DNA from: Arthrobacter sp. MN05-02
GTDB taxonomy: Bacteria > Actinomycetota > Actinomycetes > Actinomycetales > Micrococcaceae
Length of the DNA stretch: 64,000 nt
Assembly (NCBI GenBank): GCA_004001285.1
Contig: AP018697.1
Location: 1,178,001 to 1,242,000 of the forward strand
Direction: 5' to 3'
Below the pieces are notes generated by a model. The model had not been told where the DNA came from and searched no databases. It saw nothing but the letters and a program-made list of their open reading frames with translations. Each line of letters begins with the position of its first letter. The first letter of the stretch is position 1. This document shows, piece by piece, positions 1 to 11,107 of this stretch. The position numbers were made by a program, and so were the translations under genes.

Positions 1-140
1 CCAGCGAGGAGCGGGAGCGAGGGAGAGTCCACTCCTTCAAGAAGAGCTTGTAGTGCCGTCTTTATCAACACATTTGCTCCGACGGTCTGGCCTCCAGCCT
101 CTCGGATGGCGTGTTCCTGGAGGTCCCTCAGAGCGCTCAT
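1..140 (-). CDS. Partial protein, N-terminus only, unidentified
   Basis: Reading leftward from an ATG at 140-138, an open frame of 46 codons (MSALRDLQEHA...) runs off the window edge without a stop. The peptide ends in LLEGVDSPSLPLLAG, a style I associate with small conserved actinobacterial proteins of unknown function, but I cannot name a family. The frame is closed by TGA a few codons upstream of the ATG. No good ribosome binding site is visible. It lies in the A/T-richer left flank, downstream of the nucleotidase gene on the same strand, with about 220 bases between them. Confidence 0.4.
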   Translation of the reverse strand, partial: MSALRDLQEHAIREAGGQTVGANVLIKTALQALLEGVDSPSLPLLA

Positions 141-145
141 GAAAT

Positions 146-160
146 GAGTCTCGCAGACTC
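146..160. repeat. Small perfect hairpin GAGTCT-CGC-AGACTC
   Basis: A 6-bp perfect inverted repeat with a 3-nt loop lies just upstream of the leftmost partial gene. No T-run follows on either strand, so it is not a convincing terminator. The rest of 141-363 holds no gene I can support. Confidence 0.4.
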
Positions 161-363
161 AAATACTCCAGGCCTCACTGGCGCAAGCTGAGTCAGAAAA
201 ACCAACGGACTCAAGGCAGGGACTGAGCTGCGAGTCGGCTTCGACTACTACTGGATGACCCGGTCAGCGGTCAACATTCATTGACTTCGGTTTGGAGGTC
301 AGGGCGGTGTTCGCGGACGAACCGGCGCAGCCATCGCCCTACACTTTCCCGGGACCGTCTTGC

Positions 364-1371
364 TCAGGGGTCTGCTGCCTCGAGGTCCTCTGTAACGGCG
401 CCTGTGGGGTCGAGCTTTTCCGTGTTCTCTGGTGAATTACTGGTCGCGTTGGCGACTCCATACGGGATGTGTACGCCGGCAACGAACGAAGCCGCGGGGA
501 CAAGATGACGTTCTTGATCGTCAAAGAAAATGTGAGGTTTCATTACCTTCAGGATCTTCGATTTATCGATGTTCCCGAGGAAGAATGCGTCATTTACGGT
601 CACCCCCCAAGCCTCGAGAGAATTGATCGCACGCTCATGAGCAGGAGCGTTGCGTGCGGTCACGAGCGAGATCCTGAGGCGCGGCTCGTAGCTCTCGTCG
701 CCTTACAATTTTTGTGTCTCGAGCTTTTGAATCATGTTGAGGTCGAGGAGGAGGTTTTTCAGCGGCCCGGGAATGAGTGCGCGGTCCTGGTTTTCCGTTT
801 CATGTGCGTGGTATTCCTCAAGACTGCCCGTGTCTTGGTAAACCCGCTCGGCTTCGTCATCACCCAGCACGCCGTCAAAGTCGAAGGCAACGCGGAGTGT
901 TTGGTCACTTGAGTCGTAGACAGCGGTCGAGGGGAGGACATGTCCTGCCGGGTATTTAAGCCGTGTTGCAGCATCCACGTCGCCGCGATTGGCCGAAAGG
1001 AAGAGTGACATTTCTAGCGCCTCGATGTAGCGGAAGGGTGCCTCTCCCTGCGTGAACACTGCTCGAGAGATATTGAGGTTATGAGACTTGATCGATCTGA
1101 GCACTCGGAGGCCAGTAGAGGGATCGTTTTTAGACAGGACGATCACTTCAACAACAGGGTCATCTTTCGACCGAAGGTCGTTCAGACTGAGCAGGCGCTG
1201 TATGAAGGGAAAAGCGACACCTGGCTCGAGAACGTCATCTATACGTTCCTTTTGATAGATCCTGTATTTTTCCTCCTTATGCTCCTGAAAGTACGCGTCC
1301 GACTCGGTTAGGTTGAAAAGCGCACTGGAAGAAACCCCGACAACGAGTCTGTTGTCTAGTTCGTACGACAT
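364..1371 (-). pseudogene. 5'-nucleotidase (PF06189-type) interrupted by an in-frame TAA
   Basis: The frame begins at ATG 1371 and encodes MSYELDNRLVVGVSSSALF..., matching the cytosolic 5'-nucleotidase I-like family (PF06189), HAD-type enzymes that dephosphorylate nucleoside monophosphates. Family-like segments in order are TGLRVLRSIKSHNLNISRA, LFLSANRGDVDAA, VAFDFDGVLGDDEAERVYQ and, after the break, ISLVTARNAPAHERAI and AWGVTVNDAFFLGNIDKS. A TAA at 705-703 splits it after residue 222, but the same frame resumes at once (GDESYEPRLRIS...) and runs to TGA at 366-364. Without the TAA the protein would be about 335 residues, normal for the family. Codon use is A/T-richer than in the genes to the right, suggesting foreign origin. 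The TAA may be a real nonsense mutation or a base-call error. Confidence 0.75.
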
Positions 1372-1460
1372 GGAGAGAGACCCCTTAGTTATTTGTTTAG
1401 TCCATTAGCGCAGCACCTGAAATCTCGATCGGACGAGGGCTTAGGGACTATCCCAGCCTT

Positions 1461-1488
1461 AGATGTCTGCCATCCTTGCAGATCATCT
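1461..1488. repeat. Imperfect inverted repeat in the A/T-rich flank
   Basis: Arms AGATGTCTGC (1461-1470) and GCAGATCATCT (1478-1488) pair with one bulged base around a 7-nt loop. It lies about 90 bases upstream of the nucleotidase start and could be part of its regulation or a transcript end. No T-tract is present. Confidence 0.35.
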
Positions 1489-1526
1489 TTGTAGTGAGTC
1501 TCAACTTACCCTTCCTCGGTGCTCGT

Positions 1527-1540
1527 AAGCCGATCGGCTT
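1527..1540. repeat. 14-bp perfect palindrome AAGCCGATCGGCTT
   Basis: This is a perfect 7+7 dyad in the gene-free stretch, close to where A/T-rich flank gives way to G/C-rich chromosome. It could be an operator or chance; nothing else supports a function. Confidence 0.35.
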
Positions 1541-2146
1541 CCGGGCACTGGGTCTTAATCATGGCTGGTTAGAGCGTTCGACCGTAGGGATAGTCCACCC
1601 ATAGACCCGTGCCTTCTTCTGGACATGCCAGGTCGGCGCCCTTTCGCGTGGACCAGTAGTCGGCGGGGAAGCGGGCTCCCTGGAGAACGGCGTTCAGATC
1701 GATGCCGTGCTCTTCGCGTCCGTCGGCAAATCGCGCGTCATGCCGAATGCGGCGGTAATGACTCTTCAACCAGCGACGCCTCCTCCATGAGGCAGCGGCT
1801 CGGATGGCAACCGGCATTTGTGAATCCATTCCTGCATTCTCCCGTGCCGCTCGCCCTCGTCTTGGGATCGGCACCCGAGAGCGCAATCAACATGTGCCCG
1901 TAAGCCGGTCCCTCACTCGGACAGCTGCAGACGAGCGGACGAAGAAGGAGGCGGCCGCACAGCCACTGCACTGCAGGATTCCCATAACACCCGCCCGAGA
2001 AAATGCCCGGTGAAGGTGCCTTATCCGGACACCCTCCTGCCGCCTGCAGGGGGCCGACCGGAGGGGTCCGGATGCCACCGCGCCCGAACCTCGGGCCCGG
2101 GCCGAGACCTCGCCTGGCTGGGCGTCGTCGAGCCCCTGCCCCATGA

Positions 2147-2152
2147 CAAAAT
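2147..2152 (+). promoter_or_regulatory. Probable -10 element (CAAAAT) of a leaderless promoter
   Basis: The hexamer ends 6 nt before the GTG start of the GNAT gene at 2159, the spacing expected when transcription starts at the first base of the start codon. No Shine-Dalgarno sequence is present between them. Confidence 0.45.
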
Positions 2153-2158
2153 GAACCG

Positions 2159-2692
2159 GTGACTTCCGCCCCGTCCGGCAACGCCGTGTCCGACTCCCGC
2201 CTCACCATCCGTCCTGTCCGGCCGGAGGACTTCGACGACGTCCGCCGCATTACGCGCGGCGCCTACCTCGAGGCCGGCTACTTCGCCGACGACTCGCACC
2301 CTTACATGGCGGTACTGTCCGACGTCGAGCACCGCGCCCAGCACGCCGAGGTGTGGGTCGCCGAGCGGGACGGCGCAGTTGTCGGATCGGTCGCGCTGAC
2401 GTTCGCGGGCCAGCGGTACACGGACATCGCCGTCGAGGGTGAGCTCGAGTTCCGGATGCTGGCCGTGGACCCCGCGGTCCAGCGCGGGGGCGTGGGCCGG
2501 GCCATGGTCGAGCGCATCGTCGAGCATGCCAGGACGCTCCCCGGCATCGAGGCCGTGAGCCTGACGAGCGGTTCGGACATGGTGCGGGCGCACCGCCTCT
2601 ACGAATCCATGGGGTTCGTCCGCGTCCCCGAACGCGACTGGGAGGTCCCCAACGAGGACATCCTGCTCTGGGTGTTCCGCCTGCCGCTGTGA
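2159..2692 (+). CDS. GNAT family N-acetyltransferase
   Basis: The 177-residue protein has the GNAT fold signature. The N-terminal part (LTIRPVRPEDFDDVRRITRGAY) is followed by a central strand (EFRMLAVDPAVQRGGVGRAM, about residues 99-118) with the acetyl-CoA-binding R/Q-x-x-G-x-G/A pattern, here QRGGVG. The C-terminal RLYESMGFVRVPERDW is also typical. It should transfer an acetyl group from acetyl-CoA to an amine or alcohol; the substrate cannot be told. The start is GTG 2159 without a visible ribosome binding site, in keeping with a leaderless transcript. It is separated by about 120 bases from gatC. Confidence 0.85.
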   Translation: MTSAPSGNAVSDSRLTIRPVRPEDFDDVRRITRGAYLEAGYFADDSHPYMAVLSDVEHRAQHAEVWVAERDGAVVGSVALTFAGQRYTDIAVEGELEFRMLAVDPAVQRGGVGRAMVERIVEHARTLPGIEAVSLTSGSDMVRAHRLYESMGFVRVPERDWEVPNEDILLWVFRLPL

Positions 2693-2814
2693 GGCGGGGA
2701 CGTGCTGGGGACGGCGTGTCGCCCTGCCGGTGCAGTTCGTCCGATGTCGGGTGCCGGGCGCGCCAGCACTAGACTGGAGGGCAGATACCCACGTCCGACT
2801 TCCAGGGGAGATCC

Positions 2815-3111
2815 ATGGCTGAGATCAACCGGGACGACGTCGCGCACCTCGCGCGCCTCGCCCACATCGACATGACCGACGACGAGCTCGACCGCATGGC
2901 CGGCGAGCTCGCGGTGATCGTCGACTCCATCAAGACCGTGAGCGAGGTGGCGGGCGACGACGTCCCCGCCACGAGCCACCCCATCCCGCTGAGCAACGTG
3001 TTCCGCGACGACGTCGTGGGGGAGACCCTCAGCAACGAGGAGGCGCTCCTCGGCGCACCCGACAACGCCGACGGCCGCTTCAAGGTGCCTGCCATCCTGG
3101 ACGGGGAGTAA
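2815..3111 (+). CDS. gatC: Glutamyl/aspartyl-tRNA amidotransferase subunit C
   Basis: This 98-residue protein is the small scaffold subunit of the GatCAB amidotransferase, which converts misacylated Glu-tRNA(Gln) and Asp-tRNA(Asn) to the correct amidated forms. It shows the family pattern REDVAHLARLAHIDMTDDEL-like at its start (here NRDDVAHLARLAHIDMTDDE) and a PTSHPIPLSNVFRDD-type belt segment. The ATG follows AGGGGAG at good spacing. A TAGACT hexamer at 2770-2775 is a possible -10. It is first in an operon with gatA 3 bp downstream and gatB. Confidence 0.95.
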   Translation: MAEINRDDVAHLARLAHIDMTDDELDRMAGELAVIVDSIKTVSEVAGDDVPATSHPIPLSNVFRDDVVGETLSNEEALLGAPDNADGRFKVPAILDGE

Positions 3112-3114
3112 CCC

Positions 3115-4629
<1,515 letters not shown>

Positions 4630-4630
<1 letters not shown>

Positions 4631-6144
4631 TGACTGCTGTGACCGATGAGGTCCTGACCTTCGACGAGGCCATGGAGAAGTACGATCCCGTGCTCGGGTT
4701 CGAGGTCCACGTGGAGCTCAACACGAGGACCAAGATGTTCTCCTCCGCGCCCAACGCCTTCGGCGACGTGCCCAACACCAACGTGACGCCCGTGGACCTC
4801 GGCCTCCCCGGTGTCCTGCCCGTCGTCAACGGCGTGGCCGTGGAGTCCGCGATCAAGATCGGCCTCGCGCTGAACTGCAAGATCGCCGAGAAGTGCTACT
4901 TCGCCCGGAAGAACTACTTCTACCCGGACACCCCGAAGAACTTCCAGACCTCCCAGTTCGAGGACCCCATCGCATACGACGGCTCCATCGACATCGAGCT
5001 CGCCGACGGCACCGTCTTCACGGTCGAGATCGAGCGCGCCCACATGGAGGAGGACGCCGGCAAGCTCACCCACATGGGCGGCTCCACGGGCCGCATCCAG
5101 GGCGCCGAGTTCTCGCTCGTGGACTACAACCGCGCCGGCGTACCCCTCATCGAGATCGTCACGAAGCCGATCGTCGGCGCCGGGTCCCGCGCGCCCGAGC
5201 TCGCGAAGGCCTACGTCGCCGCGATCCGCGAGATCGTCAAGAACCTCGGTGTCTCCGACGCCCGCATGGAGCGCGGCAACGTCCGCTGCGACGCCAACGT
5301 CTCCCTCAAGCCCAAGGGCCAGGAGAAGTTCGGTACCCGCACCGAGACCAAGAACGTGAACTCGCTGCGCGCCGTCGAGCACGCCGTGCGGTACGAGATC
5401 CAGCGGCACGCCGCGGTCCTGGACTCCGGGACGCCGATCCTGCAGGAGACGCGCCACTGGCACGAGGACACGCGCTCGACGACGTCCGGGCGCCCCAAGT
5501 CCGACGCCGACGACTACCGCTACTTCCCCGAGCCGGACCTCGTGCCCGTGGTGACGAACGACGCCTGGATCGAGAAACTGCGCGCCGAGCTCCCCGAGCC
5601 CCCGGCCGAACGCCGCAAGCGACTGCAGGCCGACTGGGGCTACTCCGACGCCGAGTTCCGCGACGTCGTCAACGCCGGTGTGATGTCCTCGATCGAGGAC
5701 ACCGTGGCCGCCGGCGTGAGTGCCGCCGTCGCCCGCAAGTGGTGGATGGGTGAGATCTCCCGCCGCGCCAAGCTCGCCGACGTCGAGCCCGCCGAACTGG
5801 GCGTCACGCCCGAACTGATCGTCGAGCTCAACGCGCTCATCGAGTCCGGCAAGATCAACGACAAGCTCTCCCGCGACGTGCTCGACGGCGTCCTCGCCGG
5901 CGAGGGCACGCCCGCGGAGGTCGTCGAGCAGCGCGGCCTCGCCGTCGTGTCCGACGACGGCCCGCTGCTCGAGGCGATCGACGGCGCCCTCGCGGCCCAG
6001 CCCGACGTCGCCGACAAGATCCGCGGCGGGAAGGTCCAGGCCGTCGGCGCGATCGTGGGCGGTGTCATGAAGGCCACACGCGGACAGGCCGACGCCGGCC
6101 GCGTCCGTGAGCTCATCCTGCAGCGCCTGGGCGTCGAGGGGTAG
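4630..6144 (+). CDS. gatB: Aspartyl/glutamyl-tRNA amidotransferase subunit B
   Basis: GatB binds the misacylated tRNA and, as the kinase subunit, activates the side-chain carboxyl with ATP before amidation. The 504-residue protein shows the family start [20 protein letters not shown] and [14 protein letters not shown]. The zinc/core region is [11 protein letters not shown] and [16 protein letters not shown], with [13 protein letters not shown] in the cradle. The C-terminal YqeY-like tail is [20 protein letters not shown]. The ATG at 4630 overlaps the gatA stop, so the two are translationally coupled. A possible alternative start is the GTG at 4627. Confidence 0.96.
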
Positions 6145-6182
6145 GACCCTCCTACCGAGCAACGTCCACGAGGGAGGGTGCG

Positions 6183-7073
6183 ATGGCGGTCCTGCCGAGG
6201 GCGGAGATCGACATTGCGCCCTCCCTCGTCGTGTCGCTGCTGGCCGACCAGCACCCGGACCTCGCGGATCGCCCCCTGGGGCCGGTGGGCCACGGGTGGG
6301 ACAACGAGCTCTTCCGGCTGGGACCGGACCTCGTGGTGCGGCTGCCCCGGCGGCAGGTCGCCGACGCCCTGATGGTCGCCGAGCAGCAGTGGCTGCCCGG
6401 GGTGACGGCGCGGCTGGCCGTGCCGACGTCGGCGCCGCTCCGGTGCGGTGTGCCCGGTCCCGGCTACCCCTGGCACTGGTCCGTGGCACGGTGGATCGAG
6501 GGGTGTTCCGGCATCACCGTGCCCCGCGCCCGTCGCCTGCCGGCGGCCCGTCCGCTCGCACGGTTCCTCGCGGAGTTCCAGCAGCCCGCCCCGCCCGGTG
6601 CCCCTGTCAGCCCCGTGGGCCGCGGCGGGCCGCTGGCGGCACGGGACGACGTCGTCCGGGAGCGGCTCGCATCGCTGCCGGTCGCTCCGGAGGGCCGGCT
6701 GCTCCGGGTGTGGGACGAGGCCCTGGCCGCGCCGGCGTGGACGGGGCCGGACCTCTGGCTGCACGGGGACCTGCACCCGGCGAACATCGTGCTCGGACCG
6801 GGCGGCGTGCTGGCCGGCGTCGTCGACTTCGGCGACCTGTGCTCCGGCGATCCGGCGACCGACCTCGCAGCGGCATGGCTCGTGTTCGACGCGGCGGGCC
6901 GGTCGGCCCTCCGCGCCGAGCTCGAGGCCCTGCGGCCGGTCGACGCCGCCACGTGGACGCGGGCGCGAGGCTGGGCGATGAGCATGGGCAGCGCCCTGGC
7001 GGCCTCCTCCGACGACGCTCCGGAGTTCCTCACCCTCGGACTCGAGGTCCTCGCGGCGGTCCTCGAGGACTGA
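6183..7073 (+). CDS. Aminoglycoside phosphotransferase (APH) family kinase
   Basis: The 296-residue protein has the protein-kinase-like APH fold. It has an N-terminal nucleotide-binding region (PVGHGWDNELFRLGPDLVVRLPRR), then the catalytic loop WLHGDLHPANIVL (Asp base in HGD) and the metal-binding VVDFGDLCSGDPATDLA. The family phosphorylates small molecules or acts on sugars, amino alcohols or antibiotics; the substrate is unknown. Nothing here says it gives drug resistance. It starts at ATG 6183, 38 bp after gatB, and could be in the same transcript. Confidence 0.82.
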   Translation: MAVLPRAEIDIAPSLVVSLLADQHPDLADRPLGPVGHGWDNELFRLGPDLVVRLPRRQVADALMVAEQQWLPGVTARLAVPTSAPLRCGVPGPGYPWHWSVARWIEGCSGITVPRARRLPAARPLARFLAEFQQPAPPGAPVSPVGRGGPLAARDDVVRERLASLPVAPEGRLLRVWDEALAAPAWTGPDLWLHGDLHPANIVLGPGGVLAGVVDFGDLCSGDPATDLAAAWLVFDAAGRSALRAELEALRPVDAATWTRARGWAMSMGSALAASSDDAPEFLTLGLEVLAAVLED

Positions 7074-7220
7074 CGTCGGCCCCGCCGCGCGCTGGAGCCC
7101 ACGCGTGCCCGCCGTCGTCCGCTGATAGTGTTGCTGCCGGGCATATCCCGCCCGGCACTCGTACCGCACAGGCCCCGCCCATCCCGCGGGAGGCCCGGAG
7201 CGGCATGGAAGGAATGTCCA

Positions 7221-8264
7221 GTGAAGGCGCTGTACAAGTCCGGGGCGCATCCCGGGTTCGAACTCGTGGATCGACCCGAGCCCGAGGCAGGGTGGGGCGA
7301 GGTCAAGATCCGGGTGATGACCACCGGCATCTGCGGCACCGACCTCCATATCGAGAGCTGGGACTCCTGGGCGCAGGGCATGATCTCCGCACCGCTGATC
7401 CCCGGCCACGAGTTCTACGGCGAGGTGGTGGCCCTCGGTGAGGGCATCCGCGGCGTCCGGATCGGGGACCGCGTGTCGGGGGAGGGCCACATCGTCTGCG
7501 GCGTGTGCCGCAACTGCCGGGCCGGCCGCCGCCAGATGTGCATCCACACCTCGAGTGTCGGTGTGCAGCGCGACGGCGCCTTCGCGGAGTTCGTCGTCGT
7601 CCCCGAGACCAACGTCTGGGTGCATGACGCGACCGTCACCCCCGAGCTCGGCGCGGTCTTCGACCCCTTCGGCAACGCCGTCCACACGGCGCTGAGCTTC
7701 CCGCTCGTCGGCGAGGACGTCCTCATCACGGGAGCGGGTCCCATCGGTCTCATGGCCGTCGCCGTCGCCCGGCACGCCGGAGCCCGGAAGATCGCCATCA
7801 CCGACGTCTCCGCCCCGCGGCTGAACCTCGCGCGTGGTGTCGGAGCGGACATCGCCGTCGACGTGAGCCGCATGCGCATCGCCGAGGCACAGCGCGCACT
7901 CGGCATGAAGGAGGGCTTCGACGTCGGCATGGAGATGTCCGGGCACGCCACCGCCCTGCCCGAGATGATCGACAACATGAACCACGGCGGGCGGATCGCC
8001 ATGCTCGGCCTGCCCTCGGGCCCCATCTCGATCGACTGGGGCAAGGTCGTCACGCACATGCTCACCCTCAAGGGCATCTACGGGCGGGAGATGTTCGAGA
8101 CCTGGTACGCGATGAGCGCCATGCTCCAGTCCAATCGGACACTGCGCGAGGCGGTCTCGTCGGTGGTCACCGACTGCCTGCCGGCCAGCCGGTGGCAGCA
8201 GGGCTTCGCAACAGCGCGCGACGGCGCGAGCGGCAAAGTGGTCCTCGACTGGACCACCTTCTAG
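7221..8264 (+). CDS. tdh: L-threonine 3-dehydrogenase
   Basis: This zinc-dependent, NAD-linked medium-chain dehydrogenase oxidises L-threonine to 2-amino-3-ketobutyrate. Of 347 residues, the catalytic-zinc part is [13 protein letters not shown] and [13 protein letters not shown], and the structural zinc site has four cysteines in [18 protein letters not shown]. The nucleotide-binding loop is [21 protein letters not shown] chose GTG 7221 because it follows GGAAGG at good spacing and matches the usual N-terminus (MKALYKSG...). An open frame extends upstream to 7128 but looks non-coding. A TAGTGT hexamer at 7126-7131 may be the -10. It is followed 13 bp later by kbl, the next enzyme in the pathway. 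Confidence 0.95.
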   Translation: MKALYKSGAHPGFELVDRPEPEAGWGEVKIRVMTTGICGTDLHIESWDSWAQGMISAPLIPGHEFYGEVVALGEGIRGVRIGDRVSGEGHIVCGVCRNCRAGRRQMCIHTSSVGVQRDGAFAEFVVVPETNVWVHDATVTPELGAVFDPFGNAVHTALSFPLVGEDVLITGAGPIGLMAVAVARHAGARKIAITDVSAPRLNLARGVGADIAVDVSRMRIAEAQRALGMKEGFDVGMEMSGHATALPEMIDNMNHGGRIAMLGLPSGPISIDWGKVVTHMLTLKGIYGREMFETWYAMSAMLQSNRTLREAVSSVVTDCLPASRWQQGFATARDGASGKVVLDWTTF

Positions 8265-8277
8265 GAGGCAGGAAACC

Positions 8278-9528
8278 ATGTATTCAGCAGTCCGCGACCA
8301 GCTCGCCGGTGAGCTCGACGCCATCCGCGGCGCCGGTCTCTTCAAGCACGAGCGGCGCATCTCGTCACCCCAGTCCAGCACCATCACAGCAGGGGCCCTC
8401 GGCGCGGGCGACGCGCGGGTGCTCAACTTCTGCGCGAACAACTACCTCGGCCTCGCCGACCACCCGGAGATCATCGCGGCGGCCAAGACGGCCCTCGACG
8501 AGCGGGGCTTCGGCATGGCCTCGGTCCGCTTCATCTGCGGCACCCAGGACCTGCACCTCGACCTCGAGCGGCGCGTCTCGCAGTTCCTCGGCACCGAGGA
8601 CACCATCCTGTTCTCCTCCTGCTTCGACGCGAACGGCGGTGTCTTCGAGTCGCTGCTCGGGGCGGAGGACGCCGTGATCTCCGACGCTCTCAACCACGCG
8701 TCGATCATCGACGGCATCCGCCTCTCGAAGGCGCACCGGTTCCGCTACGCCAACCGCGACATGGCGGACCTGGAGACGAAGCTGCAGGAGGCCTCGGGAG
8801 CACGGCGGCGCCTGATCGTCACCGACGGCGTGTTCTCCATGGACGGTTACCTGGCTCCCCTCGAGGCCATCTGTGACCTCGCGGAGCGCTACGACGCGAT
8901 GGTCATGGTGGACGACTCGCACGCCGTCGGCTTCATGGGCCCCACCGGCGCCGGGACGCCCGAGCACGCCGGGGTCGCCGCCCGCGTGGACATCTTCACC
9001 GGCACCTTCGGCAAGGCCCTCGGGGGAGCATCCGGCGGCTACGTCGCGGCCCGCGCCGAGATCGTGGCCCTGCTGCGGCAGCGCGCCCGCCCGTACCTGT
9101 TCTCCAACTCGCTGGCGCCCTCGATCGTCGCAGCGACCCTGACCGCCCTGGACCTCGTGCAGGACAGCGCGGAGCTGCGGGAGACCCTCACTCGTAACGC
9201 GGCCCTCTTCCGCCGGCGGATGACCGACGAGGGTTTCGAACTGCTCGAGGGCGAACACGCCATTATCCCGGTCATGTTCGGCGACGCGGTCCTCGCTGCA
9301 CGGACGGCCGATGCCATGCTCGCGCACGGGGTGTTCGTGACCGCCTTCAGCTACCCGGTCGTGCCGAAGGGGGCCGCGCGCATCCGCGTCCAGCTCTCGG
9401 CGGCCCACAGCAGCGAGGACATCGAGGCGTGCGTGCAGGCGTTCGTCGCCGCGCAGGCCGAGGTGACGGCGGGGGAGCAGGGCGCTGCCGACGCCGGCGC
9501 GCCGGGCGCGCACGTGGGTGGCGCGTAA
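8278..9528 (+). CDS. kbl: Glycine C-acetyltransferase (2-amino-3-ketobutyrate CoA ligase)
   Basis: This PLP enzyme cleaves 2-amino-3-ketobutyrate with CoA to glycine and acetyl-CoA, completing threonine breakdown begun by Tdh. Features are [16 protein letters not shown] near the start, [20 protein letters not shown] (PLP-ring and ketone contacts) and the PLP lysine in [15 protein letters not shown]. At 416 residues it is about 18 longer than the usual enzyme because of an Ala/Gly-rich tail ([16 protein letters not shown]). The ATG follows AGGAGG. It forms an operon with tdh. Confidence 0.95.
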   Translation: MYSAVRDQLAGELDAIRGAGLFKHERRISSPQSSTITAGALGAGDARVLNFCANNYLGLADHPEIIAAAKTALDERGFGMASVRFICGTQDLHLDLERRVSQFLGTEDTILFSSCFDANGGVFESLLGAEDAVISDALNHASIIDGIRLSKAHRFRYANRDMADLETKLQEASGARRRLIVTDGVFSMDGYLAPLEAICDLAERYDAMVMVDDSHAVGFMGPTGAGTPEHAGVAARVDIFTGTFGKALGGASGGYVAARAEIVALLRQRARPYLFSNSLAPSIVAATLTALDLVQDSAELRETLTRNAALFRRRMTDEGFELLEGEHAIIPVMFGDAVLAARTADAMLAHGVFVTAFSYPVVPKGAARIRVQLSAAHSSEDIEACVQAFVAAQAEVTAGEQGAADAGAPGAHVGGA

Positions 9529-9559
9529 TCCGGCACCACCTCGCGGGTTCCGGCAGGTC

Positions 9560-9943
9560 CTAGGGGCGCACGTCCCCGTCGACATACATCCAGCGCCCTT
9601 CCACTCGGACGAATCGGCTGCGCTCCTGCAGCAGCCCCGACCGCCCGGCTCTCCGGAACGACGCTCGGTACTCCACCACGCCGGCGTCGTCGCAGTCGCC
9701 GCCGAGGACCGTGTCGACGATCTGCAGGCGCCGCCACTCGACGTCCCCGTCGAGATCGACGGTATCCGGACGTGTCGATGGGTCCCACGAATCGAGCAGG
9801 TACCTCTCGAGCCCGAGAGCGAACGCCGAGAACCGTGAGCGCATGAGTGCTGACGCCGTCGAAGCTGCCCCTCCTCGGTGGAGCGGCCCGCAGCATTTGC
9901 CATACGGCAGAACGGTTCCGCAGGGGCAGTCGTCGAGCGTCAT
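9560..9943 (-). CDS. YchJ/UPF0225 family SEC-C motif protein
   Basis: The 127-residue protein begins DDCPCGTVLPYGKCCGPLH, the SEC-C zinc motif (C-x-C...C-C) characteristic of the YchJ family. It continues with SALMRSRFSAFALGLERYLLDSWDPSTRP, the family's conserved NTF2-like part, and ends FVRVEGRWMYVDGDVRP. The function is not established. It lies between the kbl end and the quinone reductase gene, on the same strand as the latter, 34 bp downstream. Confidence 0.88.
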   Translation of the reverse strand: MTLDDCPCGTVLPYGKCCGPLHRGGAASTASALMRSRFSAFALGLERYLLDSWDPSTRPDTVDLDGDVEWRRLQIVDTVLGGDCDDAGVVEYRASFRRAGRSGLLQERSRFVRVEGRWMYVDGDVRP

Positions 9944-9977
9944 ACGATTCCTTTCCTGACCGGGAAGGGTCGATCGC

Positions 9978-11000
9978 TCAGGAGTTCTCGTCGGAGACGC
10001 GAATGATGACCTTGCCGGTCACACCGTTCTCGACGGCGTCGTGAGCGGCGCCGGTCTCCTCGAGCGGAAACCAGGAGAGGGGGAGTCCGGCAGCCTTCCC
10101 GACAGGCAATACCCCGCTGCTCAGCGCCGCCGTGATGTCCTCCGCCGCAGCGACGAGCGTATCCTGACCCACCGTGTAGAGCAGCAGGCCCTGCCAGCGG
10201 ACGTTCTTCGCGAAACTCGCGACCACGGGGGCGGTGAAGTCGTCACCATTGTTGTTCGCGTAGTACGCGATGGAGCCATGGTTGGCGATCACCTCGACGT
10301 CGAGCGCCGCGTTCTGCCCGGGGGACACCTCCACAACATGGTCGACGCCGCCTGGAGCAATCTCGCGGATGTGGTGGGCGAGGGAATCGTCGGGGTAGCG
10401 GAGAACGTGGTGGGCCCCCGCAGCGAGACCGAGCTCGGCCTTCGCGTCGCTGCTGACCGTTGCGATGACGGTTGCGCCTGCCCAGGCGGCGAGTTGAATC
10501 GCCGCGTGGCCGACGGCTCCGGCGCCGCCTTGAACGAGAACTGTGCGTCCCTCGAGGGCGCCGGGAGCGAGTCGCGACGGCCCCTGCTCGTGGACGGTCA
10601 GGGCGCGGTGCGCCGTCATCGCCGGTACACCCAGGCTGGCTGCCACATCGAGATCGACGCCGTCCGGCAGGCGGACAGCCCGTTCGGCGGGAATCACGGT
10701 GAACTCCTGGGCGGTGCCCGTCGGGCGGCCGTGAGCAGCCAGGTAGATCCATACCCGGTCGCCTACCTGCGGCTCGGTGACGCCTTCCCCGACCGCGTCG
10801 ACGACTCCCGCGCCGTCCTGGTTGGGGACTACCTCGGGGAACGGGAGGTCGCCGTCAGCGCGGGCCTTCCAATCCGTCGGATTCACGCCGGAGTTGACGA
10901 TGCGGACTCGCACTTCGCCCGGACCGGGCGTCGCGACGTCGCGGTCGACGAGAGAGAGAACGGAGGAGGGACCGGTGGAGGAGTAGACGATTGCTTTCAC
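9978..11000 (-). CDS. NADPH:quinone reductase-like zinc-independent oxidoreductase
   Basis: A 340-residue medium-chain dehydrogenase/reductase of the quinone oxidoreductase (QOR) type. It lacks the catalytic zinc cysteines; an N-terminal GroES-like domain (NSGVNPTDWKARADGDLP) is followed by a Rossmann domain with VLVQGGAGAVGHAAIQLAAWAGA, the AxxGxxG NADPH motif. It probably reduces quinones or alpha,beta-unsaturated carbonyls. It starts at GTG 11000 and is divergent from the FAD oxidoreductase gene. It may be co-transcribed with the downstream YchJ gene. Confidence 0.88.
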   Translation of the reverse strand: MKAIVYSSTGPSSVLSLVDRDVATPGPGEVRVRIVNSGVNPTDWKARADGDLPFPEVVPNQDGAGVVDAVGEGVTEPQVGDRVWIYLAAHGRPTGTAQEFTVIPAERAVRLPDGVDLDVAASLGVPAMTAHRALTVHEQGPSRLAPGALEGRTVLVQGGAGAVGHAAIQLAAWAGATVIATVSSDAKAELGLAAGAHHVLRYPDDSLAHHIREIAPGGVDHVVEVSPGQNAALDVEVIANHGSIAYYANNNGDDFTAPVVASFAKNVRWQGLLLYTVGQDTLVAAAEDITAALSSGVLPVGKAAGLPLSWFPLEETGAAHDAVENGVTGKVIIRVSDENS

Positions 11001-11107
11001 GACTAGCCGGAACTATCGGTGCCCGGACGGTATTCCCAAGGCTCAGGGTCCGCCCTATCGACGGGGAGAGCACACCGGACGCCCTCCCGGATGGGGGCGC
11101 ACCATCC

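Larger units (their letters stand above)
1372..2158. other. 787-bp stretch without a convincing gene
   Basis: The left half (to about 1560) is A/T-rich and contains two dyads, listed separately. From about 1570 the composition becomes G/C-rich. On the minus strand, codons about 1780-1569 encode a protein-like tail (GIDLNAVLQGARFPADYW ... GLWVDYPYGRTL, then stop). A second minus frame, about 1990-1738, has a Cys-rich stretch. These could be frame-broken remains of one gene, but no family is recognised and no start can be assigned. Confidence 0.35.

Noticed and set aside
5640..8441. A 933-codon open frame on the minus strand
   Set aside because: It is antisense to gatB, the phosphotransferase and tdh, and is rich in Arg, Pro and His. 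This is a typical high-GC shadow frame with no recognised domain.
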